Origin: Daphnia pulex
Lineage: Eukaryota; Arthropoda; Branchiopoda; Diplostraca; Daphniidae
DNA: 64,000 nucleotides
Direction of reading: 5' to 3'
NCBI RefSeq assembly: GCF_021134715.1
Contig: NC_060022.1
Location: forward strand, 439,001 to 503,000
Every line of letters starts with the position of its first letter. The first letter of the stretch is position 1. A program made the position numbers and the translations under genes. The notes beneath the pieces are model-generated. The model was not told the origin of the DNA. It saw only the letters and a list, made by a program, of their open reading frames with translations, and did no database searches. Positions 1 through 13,200 of this stretch are shown here, piece by piece.

Positions 1-3000
1 CGAATCAGTAATAATTAACCCGGCAGCGGGTGAGCATATAAAAGAGGCAGCAGCAGCAACCGATCCCGACATCTCAAATGACTTTGTCTGCTGTCTATAT
101 ATGTACCGGTTTGCGTTGAATACCTTTTTGGAATGCCGCTGCTGGATAGCGATTGATGGCGTCCGAAAATACGTGGGCATGCATGCTTAACAATGTTGCT
201 GCTCTGCTATGGCCCGCAGCAGTTTCTGGTTTTTCCGTACGAAATGTCATAAGGATTGGGATTGATGTCGTCTAGTTATTTATATATACGAACGGTGAGA
301 CTGGTGTATCCTATGGTATTCACCCGCATTCATTTTGATTGTGCTAAGATTCATTCGAGATTATTCATCGACTGTACTAAATACATATTGAAAATTTCGA
401 AATGAAGCTTTAAATGTGTGAAACATGCACAGCCAAGAGTTTGGTTTGGTGCAATAAATTCCAGGTTGCCAGTCGAGGTGAGAGCGATCAAACTACTACT
501 AGGTCTATCTATCCCCTGACTGTGTAACTTCAAGTCCACGACGGACGCTAAAAACGCGGTTGTCGTGACTGCCGTTCAGCGTTCAGTTCAGCAAATTAAC
601 CACAGCGGGTATTAAAAAAAAAATTCTAATTCAATCAAATAGTCCGGAATAAAATTGATCATTTTATCGCCATCATTTTATAATGGTGACTTACATAACT
701 ATAGAAAAATCGCTTGGGTCAATAAAGTCAATATTTCTCTTCCGAGGAGATCATTATGCACTGCCGTCTAAAGAAAAAGAAAAAGGAAAAATTGCTGAGT
801 TGGCCGTCAAAAGTTTAGAGACTGATGACGCATACCTTCTTATATATATACTCAGTACCTGCTTGCTCACTTCAATAACCTCTTCTGGGCACCTGCTGTC
901 CCGCCGAAATGTTTCGCACGAAAGTGTACGTCATATAGTACTATAGCCGAGTTTCATACAAGTCTTTCCGATAACTCGGAGCTGACGAATTCAAGTGTGT
1001 CACTTATAATTGATTTTTCTACTTCTTTTTTTTCCCACCCCTATTGTAAGTCCAGTCGTGACAGTAGTTGCGCTGTTGACCTTCCCGGTAATGGCGTGAA
1101 TGCCTCTCCCTTTTTAATGCCAGCAGCAGCGAACAATGGTGCGATACTTGTCGTCTGTTTTCCATCTAGTCTCAAGTTGAGCGTGTGCACCGTCAATTCC
1201 TCTGCGCGCATCCCTTCGACCCCCTCAGGTGTGTATTATATAAGCCGGTTTCGTCTACGTCAGTCTAAGGAAATGATGAGGTCAGTTGGCGACATGGTGA
1301 ACTGATCTCTCAAGATGTCAAAGTTTGTCTAGATAGAAGGAATCATAATTATGAAAAGGGTGATGAGGGGAATTTGTAATTTCGTGCTGTTCTTGATGGC
1401 AAGCGGGAGAAAGAAAACCCCATCACCTTAATGAGAAAGGGTTTTGTGTCGAGAGGAGTGAGCGCTGCGGAATGAATAGCGCTTTGGTGCAACAAATAAA
1501 TGTATGCATATGTTATACAAGAGACTGTTAACAGTCTTTTTTCCCCAACTCATCGTTAACACTCGTCTGCTGGCTCCAGTGACGAATTTGCTTTTCCACT
1601 TTCTCCTGCGTCATCGCGATACTCGGGGCCGAATTTACAGTTGGAAGATGTCGGATCTACAAAGGGGATATGACAGTATCTTGGTTAAATATTGGCTGCG
1701 TGGCAAAAGTTCTCGGAAAAAATAATTCTTTAACGCCTGTGGAAGTCAGACTGGCGTGGAAAATAAGTTGACAATCTACTCCGACCTACGAGTTGCTGAT
1801 AAGGTTCTGAGGTCTAGCCTAACTTTGTCTGGATTTAACTACACGTCAATCGAAATTCAAAACTAAAAAATCTCTTTTAATTAAGACACTGTACTTTTCC
1901 ATAAAAGAACAAACCAATGAGATAAGTAATGTTTTTTTTAATCTAGAATTTATTGTTAACACATTATACCTTGAATTGGAGATGTACTACTTTTACATCA
2001 ACTGTCCTTTATAACCAGGGGGGGGGGGACGAAAGGAAACTTTGATTAGATCGTCAAGAGCACCTGGAGAATCATGGAAAATGTATTTATTCGTTGACGT
2101 CACAATTCGACGAAAAAGTAGCAAAGTGAGGTAGAGAGTGGGTGGAAAGATACCTTAACCGGCTTATCCTATATACAGCAGTGCGGCCGCTGGCTGATGC
2201 TGACTTCTTTGGGCTGCCGTTGACAGCGACATACACAACTGGGAGTGAACGGTTCCCGAATCGACTCTAATTGTCTTTCAACATGGAACGGAAGTGACGG
2301 TTCTCCTGATAAAAAAAAAGGGGATATGATAACGAAATAGAATACAGAGATAATGACGAAAACAACAAGAAACTAAGTTAAAAGGCTTTTCAAGCCTGTT
2401 AACAATTTGCCAGAGGTTTCTGAGTCTATAATGCATGCATACATTTCTTTTTTCATATGTAATCAAAACAATTGTAGTCGTGAATTGCATCACAATCGGG
2501 AGGGGGCCATCTTTTGAAACCCGCGCGGAAAGTGTTACGTCGTCTAAAACAGTTTCTCGTTTTACCCTTGCCTGTAACTATAAAAGTTGCCTTTTTTTCC
2601 AAACTTTTGTGAATCACTGATTACTGCTTAGAATTATTTTCGTTTAACTTTTCCCCTTTTTCTGTTATCAGAGGAAAAATTCTATTAAAAAATGATCATA
2701 TCTTCCGGAGTGAATTTCTTGATTGATTCTTTTCCGTTCCTTAAGATCTTGAAAGTTCGTCATCATCAGTTCACCTTTGTACCGTACTGAACTTACCCAA
2801 AAGGGAAAGTTCTCCGCTTGTCAAGTTTCAGACGGAATTGATCGAAGAAGACAAAAAAATTGGATGTTAAGTATACGCATCTGACACTAATGAGCTTCTG
2901 CTATACGCACGTTGAGGGCAAGTAGATTTTTCTCTACCATATATAAAAGGCTACTTTCTAATTTACTTCCCACATTAACTTGACGTCTGCCGTTTTTGTT

Positions 3001-3540
3001 GTATCAACTGTGCGCACAGCCCACATACTCGCATGACGCAGTTCGTTCTGCGTCTGTTAGAGCGGAAAACCCAAACGTCACAATCACACTATCGTCGTCA
3101 GAATATCTAATGTGCTTCCACTCGGATGGTTTAACGGGATTTTCTTTTTTCCCTTAGCTACCATTGGATTCGCTGTTACAGTATGTTGCATCATTGGTAT
3201 ATAGACTATCGACGTGGACCACTAGATAGAGTGGCCGTTAGTTGGCTCACAGGCAAGATTTGCAACATATGGCCATTTGCCATTTCGTTCACGGTCTCCC
3301 GATTTGGCTATCTTATCATTTCTTTTTTGTTATCTTACGGCCTGTTTCACTTGGAATTGACTTTTCTTTATCGACTTTGGAAAGAAATTTCGAATCTGGT
3401 TTGACCGTCACGTTATAAAATCGACCGCTAGATGGCGTGAGAGCAGACAAAAGAAAAAGGACGCCGGATGTCTCCGCCCATTCGACATTGCTTTGAGACT
3501 TTTTAATGTAAAGTCATATTTTTTCTAGAAATTAGTTGTC
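1..3540. other. intergenic, no supported gene
   Basis: About 3.5 kb without a reading frame I can assign to a family. The open frames present are short, lack protein-like composition and are not flanked by convincing splice sites. A TATA-like sequence (TATATAAAAGG) lies near 2940, with no recognisable initiator about 30 bases downstream. A run of ten Gs occurs near 2020. The end of the stretch may contain the promoter of the FNDC3 gene; a CGCTAGATGGCG motif sits at 3426-3437. Confidence 0.5.
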
Positions 3541-3814
3541 TGTGTGGAGTCTTCCCGTTCGTCCTTCGTGTTTTCGACATCACACACTCGACAGAGAATT
3601 CCACCAACTGTCAAAAAATCTTTCTCTCTCTCACCGAGTCGGCTGCGCGCGCCGAGAGATTCATTTTCGGCGTGAGTGCCAACCAAGGCAGTCGTGTTGT
3701 GTGTGTGTGTCTGTGTGTGGTGTGTCGTCCGTCGAGGGTTTTTCGTGCTGCCTTCGTGTAGAGAATTGGCATCCACAACATCGGGCCCCGTTTCCTCCGT
3801 TCACTTCAGTATCT
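3541..3814 (+). other. putative 5' noncoding exon of FNDC3
   Basis: GC-richer, CpG-containing stretch with CT and GT repeats, ending in a good splice donor (GTGAGT starting at 3815). The next convincing acceptor on this strand is TTCCAAACAG ending at 5200, just upstream of the FNDC3 start codon. I infer a noncoding first exon spliced to 5201. The 5' boundary is a guess; no TATA box or clear initiator was identified. Confidence 0.35.
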
Positions 3815-5200
3815 GTGAGTTCGTGGTCAAGACAACAAGTTAGCCTGGCCGTAGGGAAAAACGGTCATCAATACAAAGGCATCAGGTTCGTGTGTGTGTA
3901 CGTGTGGACTCCATTGTTTTGTGTGCTTGGTTATTTTGCGTCTTTGATATTTTCATGTATGCGTTTTTTTGGGAGGGAAATAGTTGACACACTTTTGTGA
4001 AGAAGAAGGGGAATTAACTGCAATAACGTTCTAATTTTTGTAAATTGCCGAGAGAGAGAGTTCTTCGACCGGGAATGAAAATGTTATTATGATATGGAGC
4101 AGGTGAAATGTCATTTCCTGACAACTGCACCCCCACCACTGGTAGTACCTAATGCCCCCATGCACATGAATAATTCTTGTGTCAGATTGTATAGTTGGGC
4201 ATATTGTACATGAAGCATGTGAAATATGTGAGAACGTGACTTTTCTCGCTTTTTTGGCATTTGCTTTTTTCTTCTCGTCAAGCTCGAGGGTTTTCTCCCA
4301 AATTCTCTTAATTTCCCCCTCGAGAAACAACATGGGAAAGAAGAAAGAAGGGAGTGTGGTGGTGGTGGCCGTTTCTTGGGGCGTTTATATTGGATTCAGG
4401 TTGCTAGGTCACTGGCCGTTAAAAGGAATAAAGTTTTTGGGTTTTATTTTTTAATGCGAAATTGTCCCCAGTGTTCCTAACCACCCACACTACCTTTCGA
4501 AATGAATTTACCTTTTTTCTTGTTTTCTTGTATTTGTGTTGTACACTTTTAGACGAGTTTCCAGGAAAGATGAAACAAAGAAACAAAAGAAAATCTGGAA
4601 AAAAATGTCAATATAGAACGGGGGCGTATTTCTGCCAGTTTTACTCGTGTCAATAATAATCCTCGTGCTGAAAACTTTTTTCTTTTTTTTACCCTTAAAA
4701 AAGAATTTCAATTATTGTTTAAGGGTTATGGAGGAGTAGATTAGACTCTGCTCCTCCATTCGTAACAACATGGGACTGATCTACTTATTTATTGACGTTT
4801 TTCAAAGCAAAAACCTCGGAAAAGTTTTAGCACTGCTGGGACTGAGAGAATTTTCGGTGGGCGGTTTCTCTGTCAAATGTTATTTTAGATTTTTCCCCCC
4901 AACAAAAATGGATGCCGGAACCGCTTATAAATTTCATTCAATCTCTCTGCGAGTCTTTCGGGATTTCCGTTAGTATTGTTGCCGATCGAAAAAAGGGGAA
5001 CCTAAATGTAGAAGCCGTTACATAATACATGGTGCTGAACAAAAGATCAAACGTCCGTATAGAAAAACACTGGGAGTTGTTGAGAGTGAATATTTTAGCG
5101 TATAAAATAGTTCCATGAATAACAAAATTCCCTAGCTTTTAAGAGTCCGCTATCAATTCTTATGTTTTCACCTTTATCTTTTATTTGTCGTTCCAAACAG
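3815..5200 (+). other. putative 5'UTR intron of FNDC3
   Basis: Bounded by GTGAGT at 3815 and CAG at 5198-5200. It is A+T-rich and has no supported gene. It contains a short imperfect hairpin at about 4730-4762 (ATGGAGGAG pairing with CTCCTCCAT). The assignment depends on the 5' exon inference above. Confidence 0.3.
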
Positions 5201-5321
5201 TTTTCGGTTCGTCGGTCGGCCAAGTGAATACCAGTCGAAAACTCCCGAGGTGAACCAAGTGACTGGCGAAGAAATGCGCTGAATAATCACGACCGGAGCA
5301 GTGCGCGAGTGTGTGTCAGCG
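5201..5321 (+). promoter_or_regulatory. FNDC3 5' leader with three-codon upstream ORF
   Basis: Leader from the likely acceptor at 5200 to the ATG at 5322. It contains ATG CGC TGA at 5274-5282, a Met-Arg-stop mini-ORF. This ORF is in the same frame as the main start, so its TGA is also the in-frame stop that fixes 5322 as the first usable ATG. Such minimal upstream ORFs can lower translation of the main frame; that role is inferred here. Confidence 0.5.
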
Positions 5322-6951
5322 ATGGCCCAAGTGAAGACGGCCAGCAACGACGATTCCAACCCATCGACGACGACGACAGGATCGACGCCAGCAGCCGAGT
5401 CGACGTTATTACATCATAACTCAAAGATGCCTGTTGCTAGCATCCCCCTGTGCAGTGAAACGGATCAAGAAAAAGAAACCAAATCAAGTCATCAACTGGT
5501 TAACGAAGAAGAAGAAGAAGAAGCCAGCGGAGGTGACGGCGGCGATGTCGTCGACTCGTGTCAACATGTCACATCATCCGCATCGTCTCTGATTCTACCA
5601 GCCAATCCGCGCGAAGATAACCTGAGCGTCGCCAGTCCCGATTCCGGTCACGGCACGACTGGCAGTCACACGGAATCGGAAGGCCAATCGGAACACGAAG
5701 TTATGATGATGGCGGCTCAACAGCAGCAAATGGAAGTGACAGCTTCTAATGTTCAGCTCCTCCAGCAGCAACAGCATCATCATCCGCAGCAGCAGCAGCT
5801 GGCGATGGCAGGGATGATGGGCGCCATCTTGGCCGAGCCGGGCATGCTTCCACTGCCTCGCGTGGATTATTCATGGATGAACGGGCAGCAGCAACAAGTT
5901 CACCATCGGCAGCATTTGCAGCAGCAGCAGCACCACGGCCCGGTAGTTCACGGTCCGAGAGTCATGGAGCCGGTGGCTATCAACACGGAAACGGGTTTCA
6001 CGACGGTCCTGGTGGACGCTTCGGCCATGGCCGGTTACCCGCACCACCAGATGCCAACGGCTCAAGCCTCGCATGGCTGGCAGCAGCCGCATCACCATCC
6101 GGGGGGACAGCAACACGGTTTCCATCCGCATCACCATCATCCGCACCCACATCATCATCATCACCATCACCACCACGTCATTGGGGGGCCCATGGGTCAT
6201 CCTCATCATTTCCAGTCGCAGCAGCAACCGCACCACCCGCATCCGCCGCCTCATTTCTTGCATCCGCACGCCTACCACGACCCTATGGCGGCCGGAATGG
6301 CCGATTACGGCGGATACATTGGCGGCGGAGGCTACGATACGGGACTTTTGGCTGCACCTCCTTACGATCCCACGTCTGGTGTCATTTACGATCATCCCAG
6401 CCTCCATCTGGGCGGAGGAGGTCCAGCAGGGGGAAATGGAGCTCCACCTCCTCCTCATTTGACGACGTTTGGCGGTTCCGGAAAAGGTGGGGGTGGTCCT
6501 GGCGGAAGGAATCACCGAGCTGGACGGGGCTCTAGCGTCAGCCCCAAACGTCCCAATCACCGATCTGTCTCGCAGAACAACAACGCCACTCAACCCAGAC
6601 GCGCTTCCGGCCAGGCCCATTCTTCTTCCGGCGGTGGCCGATACACTCCATCACCGTCTTCTGGACGTTCTCGGGGATCATCTCCCGGTGTCAACATCAC
6701 TGCAGCCACAACGCCAAGCACCACCACCACCACTACAAACAACAATAACAACAACAACAACAACAACAATCATCCCCCTCCTGCCACTACTGCCGCTTCC
6801 GGCAATCCGCCAATGGTTATCCTTCACGGAGGATCGTCATCGACTTGCCCGCCGCCACCGTCGGCTCCCGGTCAACACGTCGTTCATTTGCATGTCAATC
6901 CCGGCGAAACGGTCAGCCTCCAGATGGGCGGTCAAGTTCAAGTGATTCAAG
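5322..6951 (+). CDS. FNDC3: FNDC3 coding exon 1 (low-complexity N-terminal region)
   Basis: Starts at ATG 5322 in a good context (CAGCGATGG) after an in-frame TGA at 5280. It encodes residues 1-543 and ends at phase 1 before GTACTC. It contains Gln runs, a His tract near residues 266-286, an Asn tract near 472-484, a basic Arg/Ser-rich patch around 410-460, and ends in the conserved NPGETVSLQ block. The exon is unusually long for this gene; the tracts are encoded by impure CAG/CAA, CAT/CAC and AAC/AAT repeats. Confidence 0.9.
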
Positions 6952-7210
6952 GTACTCCATTCTTTTTTCTTTTTTGGGTTGGGTTTTTCAAATCGAACAT
7001 ATCTCCCCCGTGCGCATTGTTGCATGTTTTATAAGGGTCCCCTCTACCTCCGTGTGTCGAGTTGTTATCGTCCGCCAGACGACAACAACATGTTTGTGTG
7101 TGCTGTCTCTGACGCACATGGAAGCGGGTGGAGGGGGAAAGTGACGTTGGATTTTCAGAGTATAGTGGGGAGGAGGCCCCCACTGAGCCCACCCTCTTGT
7201 TGATTGCACG

Positions 7211-7246
<36 letters not shown>

Positions 7247-10200
7247 TGTTGGACAATGCATAGGGCGGCCGGCCGCCCGTCAACCTATTTCTGGCTGTTG
7301 CCCTTTAACAATCCATTTCCCTCCTGGCTGCTCTTCAGCGGGGGCGGCCGTTGATGATGATGATGACGACCACCAAGAGTTAAGAAGCTTTTCTGTGTGC
7401 CCGTCACGATTGGAGACTTTTTTTTTCTTCTTTTTATTTAGTCCTGCGTTTATTCGACTCCCCAATTGGCCGTTTATTCCCTTTCTATTTTCATGGACTC
7501 TCTCCCTCTGTGTGTGTGTAGCAAAGGCATTTTCGGTCACAGTCGATATCCGGTTCTGGCTATGCCAGGAAAACGAACTTGACCTCCCTTTCTCTCTTGT
7601 GTGCTTCTGGAAATGTTTGTAGCAAAACGGAAAAAAAAACATTTCATCCAAAGTTCCAAGCCACTCCCTTGTGGCTATGGCTGACTGGGCTGTCCATCTC
7701 TTCCATAAACAATTTGGGTGCCGGACCTCGGCTTTTTCTCGGAAAAACCCTGATCCCAGAAGCAGAAACACAAGTCGTTGGTTGTGGTCGACTCGTCTGT
7801 CCAGCCCCAGACACATTTCGTTTCTATGTCCGAGAGTCTCCGCCATGTAAACTGATAGAAGGCCTTTTTCTCTCTCTCTCTCTCTCGACTTTTTCTTTTC
7901 CTTTACCCATTCGGGTTGAAGACGTCCATCATTGATAACCTCTAGTTTGGTGGCCGTGCCGCCGCTGGGAAGTTTGTTATTTCATCAGTCGGCTGCTTGT
8001 TGTTTAGTGTGTATGCCTTTTTTTCTTCTTCTTCTCATCTTATCTCATCCTAGACAAGTCGTCGTCGTCGTCACAGTCTTTTTGGGTTGCTATCTAATTC
8101 ACAATCTTGCGGCCCATACAACACATACACACACCAATTCAATTATGAGACCGGGGGGTTTCTTTTTCGTCACGACGATTTACTGGCTCGACATTTCGAA
8201 AAGCAAATAAAGAAGAGAACCAGTCGATGTGCTGCTGAGAAACTCAAAAATAAAAATGGAGATGTGTGTATGAAAGAAAACAACCAGGCGCAAACGACGT
8301 TCTTATGGCTTAGACAGATGGGCCTTTCGTCTCTGGTGACGGATGTCGTCCATGTTGGTAAATCTCTTCACAGAGAGAGAGATAGAGATAGCGTGTAGCA
8401 GCCTTGTGTGTGTGTGTGTTTTGTTGGGCACTCCCCAGAAATTCTAGACTTTCTCTTGCCACCCCCGACATGTCACATTGCTGGCCGTTTATTTCCGTCT
8501 CCCTCCCCCTACCAGTTAGTTTCTTTTTTCACCCCTCCGACGAGGGAAATAAAAACTCACCATCCGCCCGTTTAAAGTTAACTTGGCGCGGCTGAGCTAT
8601 TTAAAGTTGGCGATAATCAAGTCGTTAATCTAGCGGGGGATAAACAAGTTGTTTAGCTTCACCGAAATGGTTTTTATTGGTTCTCGGGACTGATGGAATC
8701 TCTTTTGGCCGGCAGCATATCGTTTACTAATCACGTGCGAAGGGAGACAAACGACAAGATCCAGATTGGATTGGGCCAGCACTTGAACGTATTCGCCAAT
8801 CGCGTCTGTTTTATCTTTCGGAACTTGTCGGGCTTCTTCCATCTGCAACCAACGCCGAGTGGGAGAGCAAGTCAATGAAAAAAGAGAGTCTCTTGTTGTC
8901 GTCTAGAGTCTGTGTGTTTCGTGTCGGTTGTCTCGACGTTATATAAAGACGGGAGCCAAAATAAAATCAGATGAAAATTGTCGGAAAAAAAAGCTGGAAA
9001 CTCGATCGCTCGTCGTCATCCATTTTCTCTTTTTTGGTGTAAACAGAAGAAGCTCGGCAGACGAGTTGATGAATGACGATGACCGTTTGCGTATTCCGAG
9101 TAAAAGCGATGACCGATAGTTTCTCAGATCTGTCGTCGACTCTCAGATTTAATGGAAAACAAGAAGGGGAAAAAAGTATTTGAACCAACTTCGAGTTAAA
9201 AGAACCGCTGGGGTTTTTTTCATTTATTTATTCCGTCCGTGATTAGCGCGGAGCAGAGTGACGTCAATGGCAAACTTGACGTACCAGATATATTCCCGCA
9301 GCCGCCCAGAAACTTGAAACGCGGGATTCTCCCTTTGACGGTGGAAGAGAGAGAGAGAGGAAAAAGGCAGGAAACTTGGCCGATGGTGAACAATGTGACT
9401 TTGGCACATGGAAAACACACGGGCGCGTACCCTCAAGGCTATCTCTTCGCTTTTTGGGGTCCAAACGTTACAGTAGCAGGTAGAGCACGGGAAAGGTGTA
9501 TGTGAGGGACTGCTGTGTGCGTGCGGGAGGATCATGTATGCAGACGATTTTCCCCCCTTCTCCTACCTGATCATTAGCGGAGTAAATAGACACCTTTACA
9601 GGGAATTGTGTTGATTAAGGTAATTGCTGGCAAGAAATTGGATAGCAGCTGCAGCCTGCACACACACAGGAACGTGATCCTAATAACTCGATCGAAACTC
9701 GCGAGGGAGGAGAGGCAACTTTGAGTAAAGAACGATAATAATCACGGCGTTTTTTCTTTTTTCTTTGATTCAAACCCCCCCAAAAAATTGTGTCTTTTGT
9801 TTGTTTTCCATCCAAATCCGGTTCTTATCGATAGATAATGACGCAGGTGTGCGCTAAAATACCCGAAACGTGTAACCAGGATTCCCGAAAGCAAAAAAAA
9901 ATGAGATGGAATCTCGACAGGTGTTTCGTTTTCTCTGGTTTTTTTCTTTTTCTTTCTCCCCCCTCGATGGGTGGGCGAAACAACAACAATTTCCCGGTCT
10001 GCCACTCACGTACTACACTTGCCACTCTGGGTTTTTTTTTCGTGTTTGCTTCATCTCTCTCTCTTATGTCGTGTGTTACCAAGGAAGTAGGCCACAAAAA
10101 AATAAAAATAAAATTTTCACGCCGCTGGCGTAAGAAATGAGCCCGAGCAACACACGAACTTGCGTAACACAAGTATCCCGTTCGGGAGAGAGAGAGAGAA

Positions 10201-13200
10201 AAGACATTTTTTTTTTCTTGTTACCCTCTCATCTCCCGAAGCGTTACGATGACGATGACTTTTTTTTTCTTTCATTTATTTACAGTGGGGAATATCTGGG
10301 CATGCACTCTAATCCATGTTGGAAATAAATCGTTTGTTTTCTTCATATTTTGAAAGTTTAAATACAAGTCAGAATGAACCTCGTCATGGCGTTGACATAA
10401 TACAACCCGGACGAGTTGTGTGTGTGTTGGGGGGGTTTCTCTATTGAAATTGGACGGCAGAAAAGTCCAGGCACTGCCATTGGCTGTTATCTTCCTTTTA
10501 TAGCGAATTAGCACACAGTTGTGCCGTTCTCTCCTCGAAATTAAAATACTTTGCAGCTGTCGTGGACCACAAGCTGAACATCCCCCTCCTCCCGCTAAAG
10601 AAAAAAGAGGACCTCGATTGTGTCTTGTGGGGGAGCCAAGGTACATACACTACAAGTCCCTCCACCACTATTGATCCCTTTTCACAAGGGCCTTATATTC
10701 CTCCCGTTTTCCCACCTCCACCCTGTTTCTCTTAAAGAACTTGTGACGTCAGATGTACAACTACGTAGTATAGCAACAGCATAGCAAGAGGGAAGAAGAA
10801 AGGGGGCATATAGTTCTAGTCGTCGTACTATTAGGACCTTTAGTGCTGCGGTCCCCGTAGAATCGTTGCAACATTGGTGGCTCTTGAAGTCTAGAGGAGA
10901 GAGTAAAGAAATAGAGTCCATCTAGTCGGCGGTGGTGGTGACGTGGGCACGTCTGAAACTTGATCGATGAGCCCAACTGATAAGAGAGTTGGAAGATATA
11001 TAGTAAATATCACCACGTAGTATCTCTCTCACTCTCTTGTTTATTTATTTATTTATTTTGCGAAATATCGTTTGCCCATCCAGACGGAGTTGTCATTAAC
11101 ATTTCAGACCGTCCTTCCCTGGTGGTAGTTGTTGTTGTTGTTTTTTCTCGAAAGAGATTCATGAGTGACAGTGATTTACGTCTACATCCAGATGTCTGTC
11201 CACTGTTTTCCAGTCTCTCGTGAAAGCAGCTAAATATGCTAATCTCTATTCCGGAGGAACTGAAGAGTCGAGTCAAAAATAAATAAATGGAAGGAGTGTA
11301 GATGGAGTGCAAGTGATGACAGCCATGTTAAAAGTCCAAGTTGAATTCTGAGGTTGTTACTGGGATGGCCAACGAGTGTTTATGCATTCAAAGGTGAAAA
11401 CCAAAAACAAAAGCCGACTGAATGAAATTGCCAAAGTTCTTGGAAAATGGCTGGCTTTCACCGTTTGGACGTTTGCCTTCAATGAAACGGTGCGCACCCG
11501 TCTCCGGGAGTGGCAACGCAGGAAAGCACTATACCTATGGCCGTCGTGACCTTTTCTATATGCTTTCTCCCGGCGTTCGACTCTCGTCTTCCTCCTCCTC
11601 CTACTCTTCTTCTTCTTCTTCTCTTTCGCTCGGGTGTAGGAAATCGATTTGTCGTGGGAAGGATCGTCGTCCGCTGATGCTTTCCCCGTGTGTTTTTCTT
11701 TCCCTCCGTGGCGCACATCACAGACACATTCACCGGGCGTACAATGTTTCCCGTGATGAACCTCGTCCATTGGCTATCGGATCTTTTGGGTGGGGTGGCT
11801 TGGGTGGGTTATTCTGATCAAGTTGCCAATGTCCTCCTCCCCAGGTTCTCCGTGACCTGCGCCAATTCAAGACTCGCCAAAAAAGAAATATAAGAAAGAG
11901 GAGAGCTGCATTCTATTTCAGGACCTCTGGGTGGGCCAAATGAAATGCAGCATAAAAGATGCGATAAGAAAAGAGACGAGTCAATAATGTTCACATCTCC
12001 TTTTTCCCCCCGTCCATGAGGAAAGAACACATTTTTTAATGGAGAAGGTCGCCCGCTCTCGAGAGTTGCTTCTAATCCCGCCCGGGGTTTTCTGTTGCAA
12101 ACCGTTTGGATTTTTAACCAATCTCCTGGATACATTTTTTTTTTCTTATTTATTATTTAGTTTTCCTCGTTGCACGCTGTACACACACAGAGGAGATTAA
12201 GTTTTAGGACTGATATATGTGTGTGTGTATACACGACATTCATCCATCTCCAGGTGAATGACGTCACCTATTCTTTCCTCTCGCTGTTTTTAAGCCGATT
12301 GCTCTTATTCTCTCTGTGTGGTGTACGGTGTGACGATTATTTGACGGGATGTGTCTAGCTGGATTGTGCATCTGTATGTCATCGGGATTGTCCCGTAATT
12401 GAATTTCTCGTCGTATCCGTTTTCTCCCGATCCTGGAAAATGATATTCCCATGTGTTGGATTGCGTTATATAATGAATTGGTTGAATTGAATCGTCGCTT
12501 ATTTCATTTCGTCTTATCTGACACAGGTCCGGCTACCGTGCGGATGGTGTCGACCGGATCGCCGCCCGTCCCGCTACCTGTCCAAGTGCCACCTGGTCAC
12601 GTTCTCCAGCAGATAGTCGACGAGAGGGGCACATTGCGTCACGTCATCTTATCTCCGGCACCGGCTGCAACGGCTGCGGCTGTTGCGGCCGCGGTGGCGG
12701 CAGCGGCGGCTGCCACAGCCGGTCAGCACCAGCAGACGACGTCGGCGGCTGCTGGATCGGCAACAACAACAACAGCCACACCGACGACTTCGACGACGGC
12801 CGTTTCAACCCTGGCGCAACCTCCGCCACAACAACAGTCGAACAACTTGGGAGTTTTACCGCTCGCCACTCCGCCGCATCCACCTCCGCCTCCCCCGCAC
12901 TATGTAAGTATTGATTTTTATCCCCTCGCTACCCCCCTCGCCACCGAGCTTCTCCACCCACCCCCCAGTGACGTCACTGCCATGTCCTCGCCCACCCACG
13001 TTTTATTTTTTGTATTTTTCACCGGCACTGGTGTGTGCTGCAGCCCCCCCCCCCTCTAACACCCCTCATCCGCGCAACTCAATCGAATCTCATCAAAGAT
13101 TGACAGCCATGCAAAAATGGGGAGTCACACGAAATGGCTCGGCGTCAATGACACGAGGCAAATTGCCTTTTATGTGACGTCAAAAGGCCCCGACGCGATT

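Noticed and set aside
2939..2950. TATATAAAAGG as promoter of FNDC3
   Set aside because: It is about 600 bp before the putative first exon and has no initiator at the expected spacing.
5873..6535. 220-codon plus-strand frame overlapping FNDC3 exon 1
   Set aside because: Shifted frame of the same low-complexity exon. The main frame carries the conserved NPGETVSLQ block and joins in phase with the following exons.
5871..6620. 249-codon open frame on the minus strand inside FNDC3 exon 1
   Set aside because: It is the complement of a repeat- and GC-rich coding exon (His/Pro/Gly codons give few stops in reverse). It has no protein-like motif or independent start context.
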